Below are positions 26,947-36,037 of a stretch of DNA of 64,000 bases, piece after piece; position 1 is the stretch's first letter; the number at the start of each line of letters is the position of its first letter. The notes under the pieces are model-generated. The model searched no databases, was not told where the DNA came from, and saw nothing but the letters and a program-made list of their open reading frames with translations. A program made the translations under genes and the position numbers. Source of the stretch: Streptomyces mobaraensis NBRC 13819 = DSM 40847 (lineage in GTDB: Bacteria > Actinomycetota > Actinomycetes > Streptomycetales > Streptomycetaceae); NCBI RefSeq assembly GCF_017916255.1, contig NZ_CP072827.1, positions 2,108,001 to 2,172,000 of the forward strand. The letters run 5' to 3'.

Positions 26947-27717
26947 TCAGCGCCGCGGGAGCGAGCCGACGAGGCCGCCGTCGACGATCAGGTCCTGGCC
27001 GGTGATGTACGCGGCGTCGTCCGAGGCCAGGAAGGCCACCGCCGCCGCGATGTCCTCCGGCCGCCCGAGGGTGCCGAGCGGCACGTCGGCGGCGTTGCGG
27101 GCATGCTGGGCGGGGTCGGTGACGGACTCCCGGTACATGTCGGTGTCGATGTAGCCGGCGCTGACGGAGTTGACGCGGATGCCGCGCGGCGCGAAATCGG
27201 CGCCGAGCGTGCGGGCCAGGTTGTGCACGGCCGCCTTGCCCGCGGAGTAGACGGAGGCCACGGCCATGCCGCGGTGCAGGGTCCAGGAGGCGTTGAGGAC
27301 CACCGCGCTTCCCTCGCGCAGGAGCGGCAGTGCTTTCAGCACGGTGTGGAAGACGCCCTTCACGTTGACGTCCAGCATGAGGTCGACGTCGGCCTCGGTC
27401 AGCTCCGCGGCGGGCTTGAAGATGCCGACGCCCGCGTTGGCGAAGACCGCGTCCAGCCCGCCGCGCCACGACTCCACGCGGCGCATCAGCGCGTCGAGGG
27501 CGGCCGGGGAGGCGGCGTCGGCGCGGACGGCCAGGACGCGGTCCGGGTCCCCGCCGAGGGCTTCGCCGAGATCCTCGGCCGCGGCCTTGAGACGGGCGTC
27601 GTCCCGGCCGGTGATGGCCACGTACGCGCCCTCGTCGAGGAGGCGCCGGGCCGTGGCGAGGCCGATGCCGCTGGTACCGCCGGTGATCAGGACCGTCTTG
27701 TCGGTGAAACGATTCAT
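26947..27717 (-). CDS. SDR-family oxidoreductase
   Basis: 256 residues of classical SDR type: TGGTSGIG cofactor motif near residue 12, ANAGVG, catalytic Ser in VVLNAS and Tyr/Lys in YSAGKAA, and the C-terminal GRPEDIAAAVAFLASDDAAYITGQDLIVDGG (landmarks GRPEDIA and VDGG). Likely NAD(P)H-dependent. It is the first gene of an operon with the quinone-oxidoreductase gene. Substrate not predictable. Confidence 0.9.
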   Translation of the reverse strand: MNRFTDKTVLITGGTSGIGLATARRLLDEGAYVAITGRDDARLKAAAEDLGEALGGDPDRVLAVRADAASPAALDALMRRVESWRGGLDAVFANAGVGIFKPAAELTEADVDLMLDVNVKGVFHTVLKALPLLREGSAVVLNASWTLHRGMAVASVYSAGKAAVHNLARTLGADFAPRGIRVNSVSAGYIDTDMYRESVTDPAQHARNAADVPLGTLGRPEDIAAAVAFLASDDAAYITGQDLIVDGGLVGSLPRR

Positions 27718-27921
27718 GCCTCAGATCGTCGGATCGCGGGCAAGGGTGTGGGGAGCGTGTGCCGAACCTGTTGTCGGCACCACCACGCTCGCGCCGTCCG
27801 CCACCACCCGGTCGGCTCGCCGGGCTGGAACCTTCCCCTTCCCGGGGTCGTCTCCAGTCCCCGAGGCGCTCGCACAGGATGAAGGGATCCCAGCGGTGAC
27901 CGCAGTTCTTCGGGGATCGTC

Positions 27922-28875
27922 GTGAGCCGCGGGCGCGGCCGCCGTGCCGGGATCCCGGCCGGGGCCGCCCTGCTCGGGCTCGTCGTGCTGGCGGTGCTGG
28001 TGCTCCGGCACGGCAAGGGCGGCTTCGCGGTCGACGCGGACGTCCGCGCGTGGGCGCTCGCCCACCGGCCGGCCGTCGGCGTCGCCACCGCCCGTGCGGT
28101 CACCGCCACCGGCACCGGCCCCTTCCCCTACCTGCTGGCCCTCCTCGCCGGGTGGCTCGCCGTGCGCGGCGGACGGCGGAAGGTGTGGGCGGCGGGCGTG
28201 GCGGTGGCCGTCCTCGGCTGCGGGCAGGCCGTCCGGTACGGGGTGCTGGAGTCCGTCGCCCGGCCCCGGCCGCCCGTCGACGGCTGGGCGACGCACGCCG
28301 ACGGCTGGTCGTTCCCGTCCGGCCACACCTCCACCTCGGCCATCGCCGCGGGCCTGGTCGCCGCCGCCGTCCTGCTCCGCTCCCGCCGGGCCGCCGGGCC
28401 CGTGGTGGCGGTGGCCGGGTGCTGGGCGGTGGCGGTGGGGCTGAGCCGCGCGTATCTCGGCGTGCACTGGTTCACCGACGTCATCGGCGGCTGGCTGTTC
28501 GCCACGGCCTGGCTGGGTGCCTGCGCCTGGGCCGCCCTCCGCTTCCTCCCCGGCACGCGGTACGGGGCCGCCCTCGGCGAGCGTCGGAGGAAGAAGGAAG
28601 GCGAGGGCGGCGGCAAGGGAAGCGGGCGTGGTGGTGACGACGGTGGGGGTGACGACGGTGGGGGTGACGATGGTGGTGGTGACGACGGTGGTGGTCCCGC
28701 CGGTTCGTCGAGGGCGCTCCGTCGTGCTCACCCCACCGGCACCTCCGGCTCCACCAGCCCTTCCGGCTTCACTAGCCCTTCCGGCTCCACCAGCCCTTCC
28801 GGCTCCACCGGCCCTTCCGGCTTCACCAGCCCCACCGGCCCTTCCAGCACATCCCGCGCTTCCGGTTCCGCCTGA
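27922..28875 (+). CDS. PAP2-family membrane phosphatase with repetitive tail
   Basis: 317 residues from GTG 27922. Membrane helices lie at about residues 12-28, 50-75, 88-104, 138-155, 160-178 and 190-208. All three phosphatase motifs are seen: ARPRPP, FPSGHTSTSA and SRAYLGVHWFTDVIGG, so it is probably active on lipid phosphates or undecaprenyl pyrophosphate at the membrane surface. The C-terminal 85 residues are low complexity: KKEGEGGG, then GGGDD repeats, then TSPSGS/FTSPSG repeats. These come from short DNA repeats and probably vary between strains. Confidence 0.85.
   Translation: MSRGRGRRAGIPAGAALLGLVVLAVLVLRHGKGGFAVDADVRAWALAHRPAVGVATARAVTATGTGPFPYLLALLAGWLAVRGGRRKVWAAGVAVAVLGCGQAVRYGVLESVARPRPPVDGWATHADGWSFPSGHTSTSAIAAGLVAAAVLLRSRRAAGPVVAVAGCWAVAVGLSRAYLGVHWFTDVIGGWLFATAWLGACAWAALRFLPGTRYGAALGERRRKKEGEGGGKGSGRGGDDGGGDDGGGDDGGGDDGGGPAGSSRALRRAHPTGTSGSTSPSGFTSPSGSTSPSGSTGPSGFTSPTGPSSTSRASGSA
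28629..28850 (+). repeat. in-gene tandem repeats coding the PAP2 tail
   Basis: At 28629-28695 a 15-bp unit (GGTGACGACGGTGGG) is repeated about four times and encodes DDGGG. At 28740-28850 an 18-bp unit like TCCACCAGCCCTTCCGGC repeats about five times and encodes the TSPSG tail. Confidence 0.8.
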
Positions 28876-28961
28876 AGGTCCCAAGTCCCCAGCGGCTCAC
28901 CCGAATCCGCTCCCCCTAAACCGAAAGCGCACCAGCCCCGCCCGCCCCTAAGGTGACCCGC

Positions 28962-30014
28962 ATGCGCCCCCATCCCCCGTTCACGTACCCGTCGAAGCCC
29001 CGCCCCGGTGACCGTGTCGCCGTCGTGTCCCCTTCGTCCGGGCTGCCCGGGCTCCTCCCCCTCCCCTTCGAACTCGGACTGCGGCGGTTGCGGGAGGGGT
29101 TCGGGCTGGTGCCGGTGGAGTATCCGACGACCAGGAAGATGGGGGCGTCGCCGCGCGAGCGGGCGGACGATCTGCACGCCGCCTTCGCGGATCCGGACAT
29201 CACCGCGGTGTTCAGCAGCATCGGCGGCGACGACCAGCTCACCGTCCTCCCCCACCTGGACCGGGACCTGGTCCGGGCGCACCCCAAGCCCTTCTTCGGC
29301 TACAGCGACAACACCAACCTCCACGCCTGGCTGTGGAATTCCGGCATCGTGAGCTACCACGGCGCGAGCGTGATGGTCGAGCTGGGCCGGCCCGGGGCCC
29401 TGCACCCCGTGACCGCGGCCTCGCTGCGGGCGGCACTGTTCACCTCCGGGCCGTACGAGCTGGTCGAGGCGCGGGAGTTCAACGAGATCGACCGGCCCTG
29501 GGACGACCCCGAGACGTTCCTGAGCGCGCCCCCGACGCGCCCCTGTCAGGGGTGGACCTGGCGGAACCCCGACCGGGTGGTGGAGGGCGTCTCCTGGGGC
29601 GGCAACATCGAGATCCTGTCCTGGCTGCTCATGGCCGACCGGGAGATCCGCGAGCCGTCGGCGTACGACGGATGCGTGTTCTTCCTGGAGACCTCGGAGG
29701 AACAGCCGCGCCCCGCCGACGTGTACGGGATCCTGCGCTCCCTGGGCGAGCGGGAGATCCTGCGCCGCTTCCCCGCCGTCCTGGTGGGCCGGGCGAAGGG
29801 CTGGTCGCTGGACCGGCGACGTAGCCCCGAGGAGGCGGACGGCTACCGGCAGGCGCTCCGGACGGCGGTGGGGCGCGCGCTCGACGAGTACGCCCCCGAC
29901 GTGCCGGCCGTCTTCGACGTCGACCTCGGGCACACCGACCCGCAGCAGGTGATCCCCTACGGGGGCACGGTCCGGGTGGACGGGCCGGCGCGGCGGATCA
30001 CGGTGACGTACTGA
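28962..30014 (+). CDS. S66 peptidase: LD-carboxypeptidase / MccF-like
   Basis: 350 residues from ATG 28962, preferred over GTG 28953 because AAGGTGA at 28950-28956 is well spaced. The family Ser-Glu-His set is seen: nucleophile S115 in FGYSDNTNL, Glu in SWGGNIEIL and His in DLGHTDPQ. S66 enzymes either trim L,D bonds of muropeptides for cell-wall recycling or, in the MccF group, give immunity by cleaving microcin C-like peptidyl nucleotides. The sequence layout cannot separate the two roles. No signal peptide, so cytoplasmic. Confidence 0.88.
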   Translation: MRPHPPFTYPSKPRPGDRVAVVSPSSGLPGLLPLPFELGLRRLREGFGLVPVEYPTTRKMGASPRERADDLHAAFADPDITAVFSSIGGDDQLTVLPHLDRDLVRAHPKPFFGYSDNTNLHAWLWNSGIVSYHGASVMVELGRPGALHPVTAASLRAALFTSGPYELVEAREFNEIDRPWDDPETFLSAPPTRPCQGWTWRNPDRVVEGVSWGGNIEILSWLLMADREIREPSAYDGCVFFLETSEEQPRPADVYGILRSLGEREILRRFPAVLVGRAKGWSLDRRRSPEEADGYRQALRTAVGRALDEYAPDVPAVFDVDLGHTDPQQVIPYGGTVRVDGPARRITVTY

Positions 30015-30159
30015 CGCCGGGGGGGCGGCCGGGGAGACTTCCCGGCTCCCCGCCCCGGCTCCCCGACACCTCCCCCGCCCGGCACCCCCCCCCCGCGTTC
30101 CTGGTCACATGCCCGGAACGGGCCTGCTCCCCCGCCCGCGGCCATGCTTCAATAGGGGC

Positions 30160-30291
30160 ATGGCCAGCCACCGGAACATCGCGAAGGGTCGCAGCGACCT
30201 CGAGCCCTTCTGGCCGTCCCGTCAGCACCACGACTTCGACCGAGTGTGTTGTCGCGCGTGTCCTTCCGCGCAGGCCCACTCCCCTCGCTGA
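30160..30291 (+). CDS. possible cysteine-rich leader peptide
   Basis: 43 codons starting ATG GCC AGC CAC; the frame is open from ATG 30109. The C-terminal part contains SRQHHDFDRVCCRACPS, which resembles the actinobacterial leader-peptide pattern (RRHVDLxRVxxxxCR) whose Cys codons are read as a cysteine sensor. The ribosome binding site (AGGGG) is too close to ATG 30160, which is a weakness. If real it would control the winged-helix gene 94 bp downstream by attenuation. Confidence 0.35.
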   Translation: MASHRNIAKGRSDLEPFWPSRQHHDFDRVCCRACPSAQAHSPR

Positions 30292-30295
30292 CCCC

Positions 30296-30361
30296 GTCGA
30301 AGTCAGCCGCCGGCACCATTGCCGGCCAACGGCCCGCGCTCCAGCACGTCTCTTCGACGTC
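30296..30361 (+). promoter_or_regulatory. possible attenuator: mutually exclusive stems
   Basis: GTCGAAG (30296-30302) can pair with CTTCGAC (30353-30359), but ACGTC (30347-30351) can pair with GACGT (30357-30361), overlapping the first. A fixed hairpin GCCGGCA-ccat-TGCCGGC lies at 30310-30327. The set begins 5 bp after the leader-peptide stop. Confidence 0.3.
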
Positions 30362-30384
30362 CCCCGCGCGAAAGAGCTGAGCTC

Positions 30385-31035
30385 ATGTCGAACCTCCGTA
30401 CGCTGACCACCGCTGCGACCCCGACCCCCTCCCCCCTCCATCCCGTTCGCCCCACCCATCCCGCCCACCCCGCCGCCTCCTCCCTCCCCGCCCAGCGCCA
30501 CCGTCTCCGCGCCGTCGCTCCCGACGAGGCGCCGCCGGTCGCCGACCTGCTGCACCCGGGGGCGACCTGGCTGCCCGCGCCGCAGGAGGCGCTGCCGGTG
30601 CTGCCGGGCCGGCCGCCGATGGTCGGCTACCTGGTGCTCGTACCGGCCGAGCGGCAGCCCGTCGGCGGTACCGGCGGTACCGGCGCCGCCCCTGGGACCG
30701 CCGGGGAGCCGGCCCGGAACGCCCCCGCCGCCGGCCGGGGCGACGGCCTGGTGAGCATCGATCCCGAGCAGCGCATCGCCCGCGTCGCGGGTCGGCCGCT
30801 GGACCTCACTTACCTGGAGTTCGAGCTGCTGGCCCATCTGGTGGCCCACCCCCACCGGGTGCACACCCGCGACCAGTTGGTGACCACCGTGTGGGGTTAC
30901 GGGCACGTGGGCGACGGCCGTACGGTCGACGTCCACGTGGCCAGGCTCCGCCGCAAGATGGGGGCGGAGCACCGGTCGTCGATCGTCACCGTGCGCCGCG
31001 TCGGCTACAAGTACGCGCCCCCGGCGTCCATCTGA
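30385..31035 (+). CDS. winged-helix (OmpR/PhoB-type) DNA-binding protein without receiver domain
   Basis: 216 residues from ATG 30385. The first 120 residues are Pro/Thr/Ala-rich with no recognisable receiver domain. The C-terminal ~95 residues form a Trans_Reg_C winged helix: VSIDPEQRIARVAGRPLDLTYLEFELLAHLVAHP (landmarks LDLTYLEFELLAHL), VHTRDQLVTTVWG, DGRTVDVHVARLRRKMG and TVRRVGYKY. It probably binds DNA without phosphorylation control. The last 31 bp overlap the convergent MMPL gene. Confidence 0.82.
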   Translation: MSNLRTLTTAATPTPSPLHPVRPTHPAHPAASSLPAQRHRLRAVAPDEAPPVADLLHPGATWLPAPQEALPVLPGRPPMVGYLVLVPAERQPVGGTGGTGAAPGTAGEPARNAPAAGRGDGLVSIDPEQRIARVAGRPLDLTYLEFELLAHLVAHPHRVHTRDQLVTTVWGYGHVGDGRTVDVHVARLRRKMGAEHRSSIVTVRRVGYKYAPPASI

Positions 31036-33266
31036 CGCCGCGTCGGCTCATCACCCCTCCTCGGCGAGCGCGTCCGCCAGCCGCGCTCGCCGAGGAGGGC
31101 CAGCACCGCCGGCAGCAGCACCATCCGCACCACCGTGGCGTCCAGCAGGACGGCGACCGCAAGGCCCACGCCCATCTGCTGCATGTCCTGCATCGACAGG
31201 GTGGCGAAGACCGCGAAGACGGCGACCATGATGGCGGCGGCGCCGGTGACGGCGCCGGCCGTCGAGCGGACGCCGTCCCGGATGGCCTCCTGCGCGCCGA
31301 GCCCGGCCAGCCGGGCCTCGCGGATCCGCGAGACGACGAAGACGTGGTAGTCCATCGACAGTCCGAAGAGGACGACGAGCACGAACAGCGGCAGCCACGC
31401 CTCGACCGCCCCGGCGCTCTCCACGCCCAGCCACGACGCGCCCCAGCCGTGCTGGAAGACGGCGGTGAGCACCCCGTACGCGGCGGCCACGGACAGCAGG
31501 TTCAGCAGCACCGTGGCCGCCGCCACGGGCCAGGACCGGAACGAGGCGAGCATCAGCAGGAACGTCACGGCGGTGATGAACAGGAAGACCGGCACGATGC
31601 CGTCGCCGAGCCGGTCGGTGAAGTCGGCGGAGGACGCGAGCGGCCCGGTGACCCTGGCCTCGCGGGCCACGGGCTCCAGGGTGCGCGGCACCAGGTCGTC
31701 CCGGAGCGTGTCCAGGGCGCGCCGGGCGGCCCGGTCCGTACCCCCGCCGTCACCGGAGCCCGCCAACGGCACCAGGATCTCGGTCACGTGCTGCCGCGGG
31801 TGCGGCGTGACGGTGACGTCCTTCCCGAACCGTCCGCTCTCCGCCACCCGCCGCCCGAACTCCGCGACGGCCGCGGTGAACCGGGGCGAGGTGACGTCGT
31901 CCGCCCGGACCACGACCTTGGCGGGGGCGGGCCCGCCCGGGAAGGCGGCGGTGATCCGCTCGTACGAGGTGCGCAGCGGCGCGTCGGAGGGCATCTGCCG
32001 GTCCAGGCCGAGCTGTTCGGTCCGCATGCCGAGGGCGGGCAGGGCGAGGACGAGGAGGACGGCGGTCGCCGCGACGGCCATCAGCCCGGGGCGGCCGAGG
32101 ACGGGCCGGAGCACCGCGCCGGAGATCCGCCCGGCGGGACGCGGGCGGGCCCGCCGGCCGCGCGGCAGCGGCAGCCGGCCCTTGGCGACCCGGTCGCCCA
32201 GCCAGGAGAGCAGCGCGGGCAGGACGGTGACGGAGCCGGCCATCGCGATGAACACCACGAGGATGGTGGCGAGCGCGAACCCTTCGAAGAGCATCAGCCC
32301 GGAGAGGAACATCCCGGCCATCGCGACCATCACGGTGAGCCCGGAGACGAGGACGGCCCGGCCGCTGGTGGCGGCGGCGATGCGCAGCGCGGTCCCGGGG
32401 TCGCGTCCGGCGGCCCGTTCGTCGCGTTCGCGCCGCAGGTAGAAGAGGCAGTAGTCGACGCCGACGGCGAGGCCGATGAGCAGCATCACGGAGCCGGTCG
32501 TCGGGGACACGTGCAGGGCGTGGCTGGCGAGGGCGAGCAGGCCGTTGGCGGCGATGAACGCGGTGACGGCGAGGCCGACGGGCAGCAGGGCGGCGACCAC
32601 CGCGCCGAAGACGACGAGCAGGATGCCGAGGGCGAGGGGGACGGCCGTCCACTCGGCGGTGGCGAAGTCGTCGCCGAGCACGTCGTCGAGCCACTTCCCG
32701 GCGACGGCCTCGCCGTACTCGTCGAAGACCAGGCCGGGGTGGGCCTTCCGGGCCGCCGCGACCGCGTCGGTGACGGGCCCCACCCGCTCCCCGGCCGTCG
32801 CCGGGTCGCCCTTGACGGCGAACCGGATCAGGGCGGCACGGCCGTCGGCGGACGGAACCGGCGGCTTGCGGCCGGTGGTGACGCCGGTGGCGTCGAGGGC
32901 CCGGCCGAGGCCGTCGGCGGCGGCCCGCCAGTCGCCCGGCGCCCGCCCGGAGACCATGACCGTCTCGCCGGCGGGCTCCTCGATGCCCGCGTCGGCGAGG
33001 ATCCGCTCGGCCCGGGCGGAATCCCCGGCGCCCTGTTCGGCGGTGGTCATCTCGGCCGTGCCCGCCATGCCGCCGAGCACGGACGCCAGCACGACGAGCA
33101 GCAGCCAGCCGAGGACGGCGGTCCGGCGGTGCCGGGCGCTCCACAGCCCCAGCCTGGCGGCCGTGTTGAGGCGCGGGGCGGGGCCGGGCGGGGGTGCGGG
33201 GCGGGACGCCGTCGGGGAGCCGGTTACGGCCCGGGGCGCCGGCCCGGGGTTCGTGGGGATCGTCAT
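31005..33266 (-). CDS. MMPL/RND-family transporter
   Basis: 753 residues from ATG 33266 (MTIPTNPGPA). Two repeats of one helix, a large extracellular loop and five more helices. The proton-relay Asp-Tyr pairs of actinobacterial MMPL proteins are present in GVDYCLFYLRRERDE and GLSMDYHVFVVSRIREA. Family members export lipids or hydrophobic metabolites. It is divergent from the sensor-kinase gene, so the kinase-regulator pair may control it. In the shared 214-bp gap, GGGTGT (33346-33351) and ACACCC (33360-33365) form a possible operator. Confidence 0.9.
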   Translation of the reverse strand: MTIPTNPGPAPRAVTGSPTASRPAPPPGPAPRLNTAARLGLWSARHRRTAVLGWLLLVVLASVLGGMAGTAEMTTAEQGAGDSARAERILADAGIEEPAGETVMVSGRAPGDWRAAADGLGRALDATGVTTGRKPPVPSADGRAALIRFAVKGDPATAGERVGPVTDAVAAARKAHPGLVFDEYGEAVAGKWLDDVLGDDFATAEWTAVPLALGILLVVFGAVVAALLPVGLAVTAFIAANGLLALASHALHVSPTTGSVMLLIGLAVGVDYCLFYLRRERDERAAGRDPGTALRIAAATSGRAVLVSGLTVMVAMAGMFLSGLMLFEGFALATILVVFIAMAGSVTVLPALLSWLGDRVAKGRLPLPRGRRARPRPAGRISGAVLRPVLGRPGLMAVAATAVLLVLALPALGMRTEQLGLDRQMPSDAPLRTSYERITAAFPGGPAPAKVVVRADDVTSPRFTAAVAEFGRRVAESGRFGKDVTVTPHPRQHVTEILVPLAGSGDGGGTDRAARRALDTLRDDLVPRTLEPVAREARVTGPLASSADFTDRLGDGIVPVFLFITAVTFLLMLASFRSWPVAAATVLLNLLSVAAAYGVLTAVFQHGWGASWLGVESAGAVEAWLPLFVLVVLFGLSMDYHVFVVSRIREARLAGLGAQEAIRDGVRSTAGAVTGAAAIMVAVFAVFATLSMQDMQQMGVGLAVAVLLDATVVRMVLLPAVLALLGERGWRTRSPRRGDEPTRRQMDAGGAYL

Positions 33267-33480
33267 GTCCCCGACGCTAGGAACGGAAGCCGCGCCTCCC
33301 CAGCCGTCCCGCACCCCTGTCGGCGGGAGGGAAGGCCAGGTGAGAGGGTGTTGCCAGGTACACCCCCGGTCCGCCGCCTGCACCCCGTGACCGGGCGTCC
33401 GTCGGAGCGGCAGACTGGGGGCCGATCCGGGGACGACCGCCCCGGACGGGATCACGGAACGACGGGGGAACGGACAACCC

Positions 33481-34746
33481 ATGAGGATCAGCAGAGCTTT
33501 CAGCGCCCTCGCGAGGGCCACGGGACTCGCGTGGTCGGGGCTGGTGGGGTCGATCCTCGTCTACACCTACGTGGTGACGTCGCTCTGCCTGGTCCCCGTC
33601 GGGATCGGCGTCCTCACCACCCCGCACGCCATGAAGGTCCTGCGGGCCTACGCGGACCGGCGCAGGGCGCGGGCCCTGGAGTGGGCGGACATCCGGATCC
33701 CCAGCCCGTACCAGCCGCTGCCCACGCGCGGCGGCTTCGTGGGGCAGGCCGAGCGCACCCAGGCGCTGCTGCGCGACCCGGCCACCTGGCGCGACATCCA
33801 GTGGCTGCTGGTCGACATGGTCGCCGGCTTCTTCCTCGCCGTGCTGCCGTCCGCGCTCGTCCTCTACCTGCCGTGGGGCCTCGTCCTGGCCGCCGGCGTG
33901 TGGAAGCCGATCGTCGAGGCCGGCGGCAACGTGTGGTTCACCTTCCTGCCCATCAGCGACCAGAACACGGCCAATATGGCCGCCGCCCTGGGCGCGGTGT
34001 ACGCGGTCCTCGGCGTCGCCTTCGCCCCGGCCCTGCTGCGCGCCGACTTCCGGCTGGCCCGCACGCTCCTGCGGCCCACGCCGCAGCGGGAGATGGCGCT
34101 GCGCATCGAGCACCTGACGGAGACCCGGCACGACGCCGTGGACAGCTCCGCCGCCGAACTCCGGCGCATCGAGCGGGACCTGCACGACGGCGCGCAGGCG
34201 CGGCTGGTCGCCATGGGCATGAGCCTGGGCACCGTCGAGGCGCTGATCGAGAAGGACCCGGAGCAGGCCAAGCGGCTGCTCGCCGCCGCCCGCGCGGACT
34301 CCGCCGAGGCCCTGACCGAGCTGCGCGACCTGGTCCGCGGCATCCACCCGCCGGTGCTGGCCGAACGCGGCCTCGGGGACGCCGTCCGGGCCTTGGCGCT
34401 GCGGCTGCCGCTGCCCGTCGAGACGGCGGTGGACCTGCCGGGCCGGGCGCCCGAACCGATCGAGTCGGCCGCGTACTTCGCGGTGAGCGAGCTGCTCACC
34501 AACGCCGTCAAGCACTCCGGCGCCCGGATGATCCGGATCGACCTGTACCACGCCGACGGGATGCTGCGGGCCGCCGTCGGCGACGACGGCCACGGGGGTG
34601 CCGACGTCTCCGGCGGCACCGGGCTGCTGGGGGTCGAGCGGCGGCTCGGGGCGTTCGACGGGGTGCTGGCGGTCAGCAGCCCGCCGGGCGGGCCGACGCT
34701 GGTCACGATCGAGATCCCGTGCGCTCTGACGGCGGCGGCCGGCTGA
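33481..34746 (+). CDS. sensor histidine kinase (HisKA_3/NarL type)
   Basis: 421 residues. Membrane segments near residues 15-45, 118-145 and 165-195 precede a dimerisation domain with the phosphoacceptor H235 in ERDLHDGAQARL and an HATPase_c domain (NAVKHSG, VGDDGHGG, GLLGVERRL). It should phosphorylate the LuxR-type response regulator at 35390, separated only by a cupin gene. No large sensor domain is visible, so the signal is probably sensed in the membrane. It is divergent from the MMPL exporter. Confidence 0.9.
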   Translation: MRISRAFSALARATGLAWSGLVGSILVYTYVVTSLCLVPVGIGVLTTPHAMKVLRAYADRRRARALEWADIRIPSPYQPLPTRGGFVGQAERTQALLRDPATWRDIQWLLVDMVAGFFLAVLPSALVLYLPWGLVLAAGVWKPIVEAGGNVWFTFLPISDQNTANMAAALGAVYAVLGVAFAPALLRADFRLARTLLRPTPQREMALRIEHLTETRHDAVDSSAAELRRIERDLHDGAQARLVAMGMSLGTVEALIEKDPEQAKRLLAAARADSAEALTELRDLVRGIHPPVLAERGLGDAVRALALRLPLPVETAVDLPGRAPEPIESAAYFAVSELLTNAVKHSGARMIRIDLYHADGMLRAAVGDDGHGGADVSGGTGLLGVERRLGAFDGVLAVSSPPGGPTLVTIEIPCALTAAAG

Positions 34747-34874
34747 GGGGGCGTCTCCGGGGTCCCGGGGGTGGCTGACACCTCATTCGTCCATCCGTGA
34801 AACGCCCGCCCCGCCCGTACCGCCCGTCGCATCGCCGGGCGGCGGCGGGGCCGGCGCGGTGGCACAGTGGACGC

Positions 34875-35303
34875 ATGCCGGAGACCTCGCCCCTGGTGGC
34901 CCTCTACGGACTGCGCCCGCACGAGGAGGGCGGCTGGTTCCGCGAGACCTGGCGGACCTCCCGCGCCGCCGTGCCCGACGGCTATCCCGGGCCGCGGCCG
35001 TTCGCGACGGCGATCCTCTACCTGCTGCACCCGGGCGAGCGCTCCCGCCGGCACCGGGTGCGCTCCGACGAGCTGTGGCTGTGGCACCGCGGCGGCCCGC
35101 TGCGGATGCGTCTGGAGGGCACCGGCGACGAGGGGGACGCCGAACGGCTCCTCGGGCCGGTGGCCGAGGCCGGGCAGTGGCCGCAGGCGCTGGTCCCGGG
35201 CGGGGTGTGGCAGTCGGCCGAGCCCGCCGGCGACGAACCGGTGCTGGTCTCCTGCGTGGTGGCCCCCGGCTTCGACCACGCGGACTTCACCCTGGATCCG
35301 TGA
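34875..35303 (+). CDS. cupin-family protein (DUF985)
   Basis: 142 residues from ATG 34875. The cupin pattern EEGGWFRETWRT, RPFATAILYLLHPGERSRRHRVRSDELWLWHRGGPL (landmarks YLLHPGERS and DELWLWHRG) and VVAPGFDHADFTL at the end is typical for DUF985, a small beta-barrel family of unknown role that may bind metal or sugar. It lies between the kinase and the regulator in the same orientation, which suggests a single transcription unit or a later insertion between partners. Confidence 0.85.
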   Translation: MPETSPLVALYGLRPHEEGGWFRETWRTSRAAVPDGYPGPRPFATAILYLLHPGERSRRHRVRSDELWLWHRGGPLRMRLEGTGDEGDAERLLGPVAEAGQWPQALVPGGVWQSAEPAGDEPVLVSCVVAPGFDHADFTLDP

Positions 35304-35389
35304 CCGGAGCGGGGCGGGCCGCCGATGGGCGACCATAGTGCGACCGGGCCCACGGGGGGCACGGGCCTGATCATCACCGTGGAGCCGTT

Positions 35390-36037
35390 GTGCGCGTCGT
35401 CATCGCCGAAGACCTCTTCCTGCTGCGCGACGGGCTGGTGAGGTTGCTGGAAGCGTACGACTTCGAGGTCGTCGCCGCGGTGGAGAGCGGCCCCGACCTG
35501 AGCCGGGCGCTGTCCGAGCTGCGACCGGACGTGGCGGTGGTGGACGTCCGGCTGCCTCCGTCGTTCACCGACGAGGGCCTGCAGTGCGCGCTGGCCGCGC
35601 GCAGGGCCGTCCCCGGGCAGCCGGTGCTGGTGCTGTCGCAGCACGTGGAGCAGTTGTACGCGCAGGAGCTGCTGGCCGACGGCACCGGCGGGGTCGGCTA
35701 TCTGCTCAAGGACCGGGTCTTCGACGCGGAGCAGTTCGTGGACGCGGTACGGCGGGTGGCCGGTGGCGGTACGGCGATGGACCCGCAGGTCATCTCCCAG
35801 CTGCTGACCCGGCGTTCGCAGGACGCGCCGATGGGCCGGCTGACGCCGCGCGAGCGCGAGGTGATCGAGCTGATGGCCGAGGGCCGGTCGAACACGGCCA
35901 TCGCGGAGCGGCTCGTCATCACCGAGCGGGCGGTGGCCAAGCACACCTCCAACATCTTCGGGAAGCTGGGGCTCGCCCCCTCCGACGACGACAACCGGCG
36001 GGTGCTGGCGGTGCTGGCGTATCTGGACCGGGGGTGA
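35390..36037 (+). CDS. LuxR/NarL-family response regulator
   Basis: 215 residues from GTG 35390. The receiver domain has the acidic pair E7/D8, phosphorylated Asp D52 in VVDVRL and the conserved Lys in YLLKDRV. The C-terminal LuxR helix-turn-helix (residues 150-210) has LTPREREVIELMAEGRSNTAIAERL and KHTSNIFGKLGL, cited as landmarks. Partner of the histidine kinase at 33481. Possible targets are the adjacent MMPL exporter or its own operon. Confidence 0.92.
   Translation: MRVVIAEDLFLLRDGLVRLLEAYDFEVVAAVESGPDLSRALSELRPDVAVVDVRLPPSFTDEGLQCALAARRAVPGQPVLVLSQHVEQLYAQELLADGTGGVGYLLKDRVFDAEQFVDAVRRVAGGGTAMDPQVISQLLTRRSQDAPMGRLTPREREVIELMAEGRSNTAIAERLVITERAVAKHTSNIFGKLGLAPSDDDNRRVLAVLAYLDRG

Larger units (their letters stand above)
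30015..30384 (+). other. leader region upstream of the winged-helix regulator
   Basis: 370 bp between the S66 gene and the winged-helix gene. It holds a homopolymeric C-run (30087-30096), a possible 43-codon leader peptide (30160-30291) and pairing segments that could form alternative hairpins (30296-30361). No other gene is supported. Confidence 0.5.
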
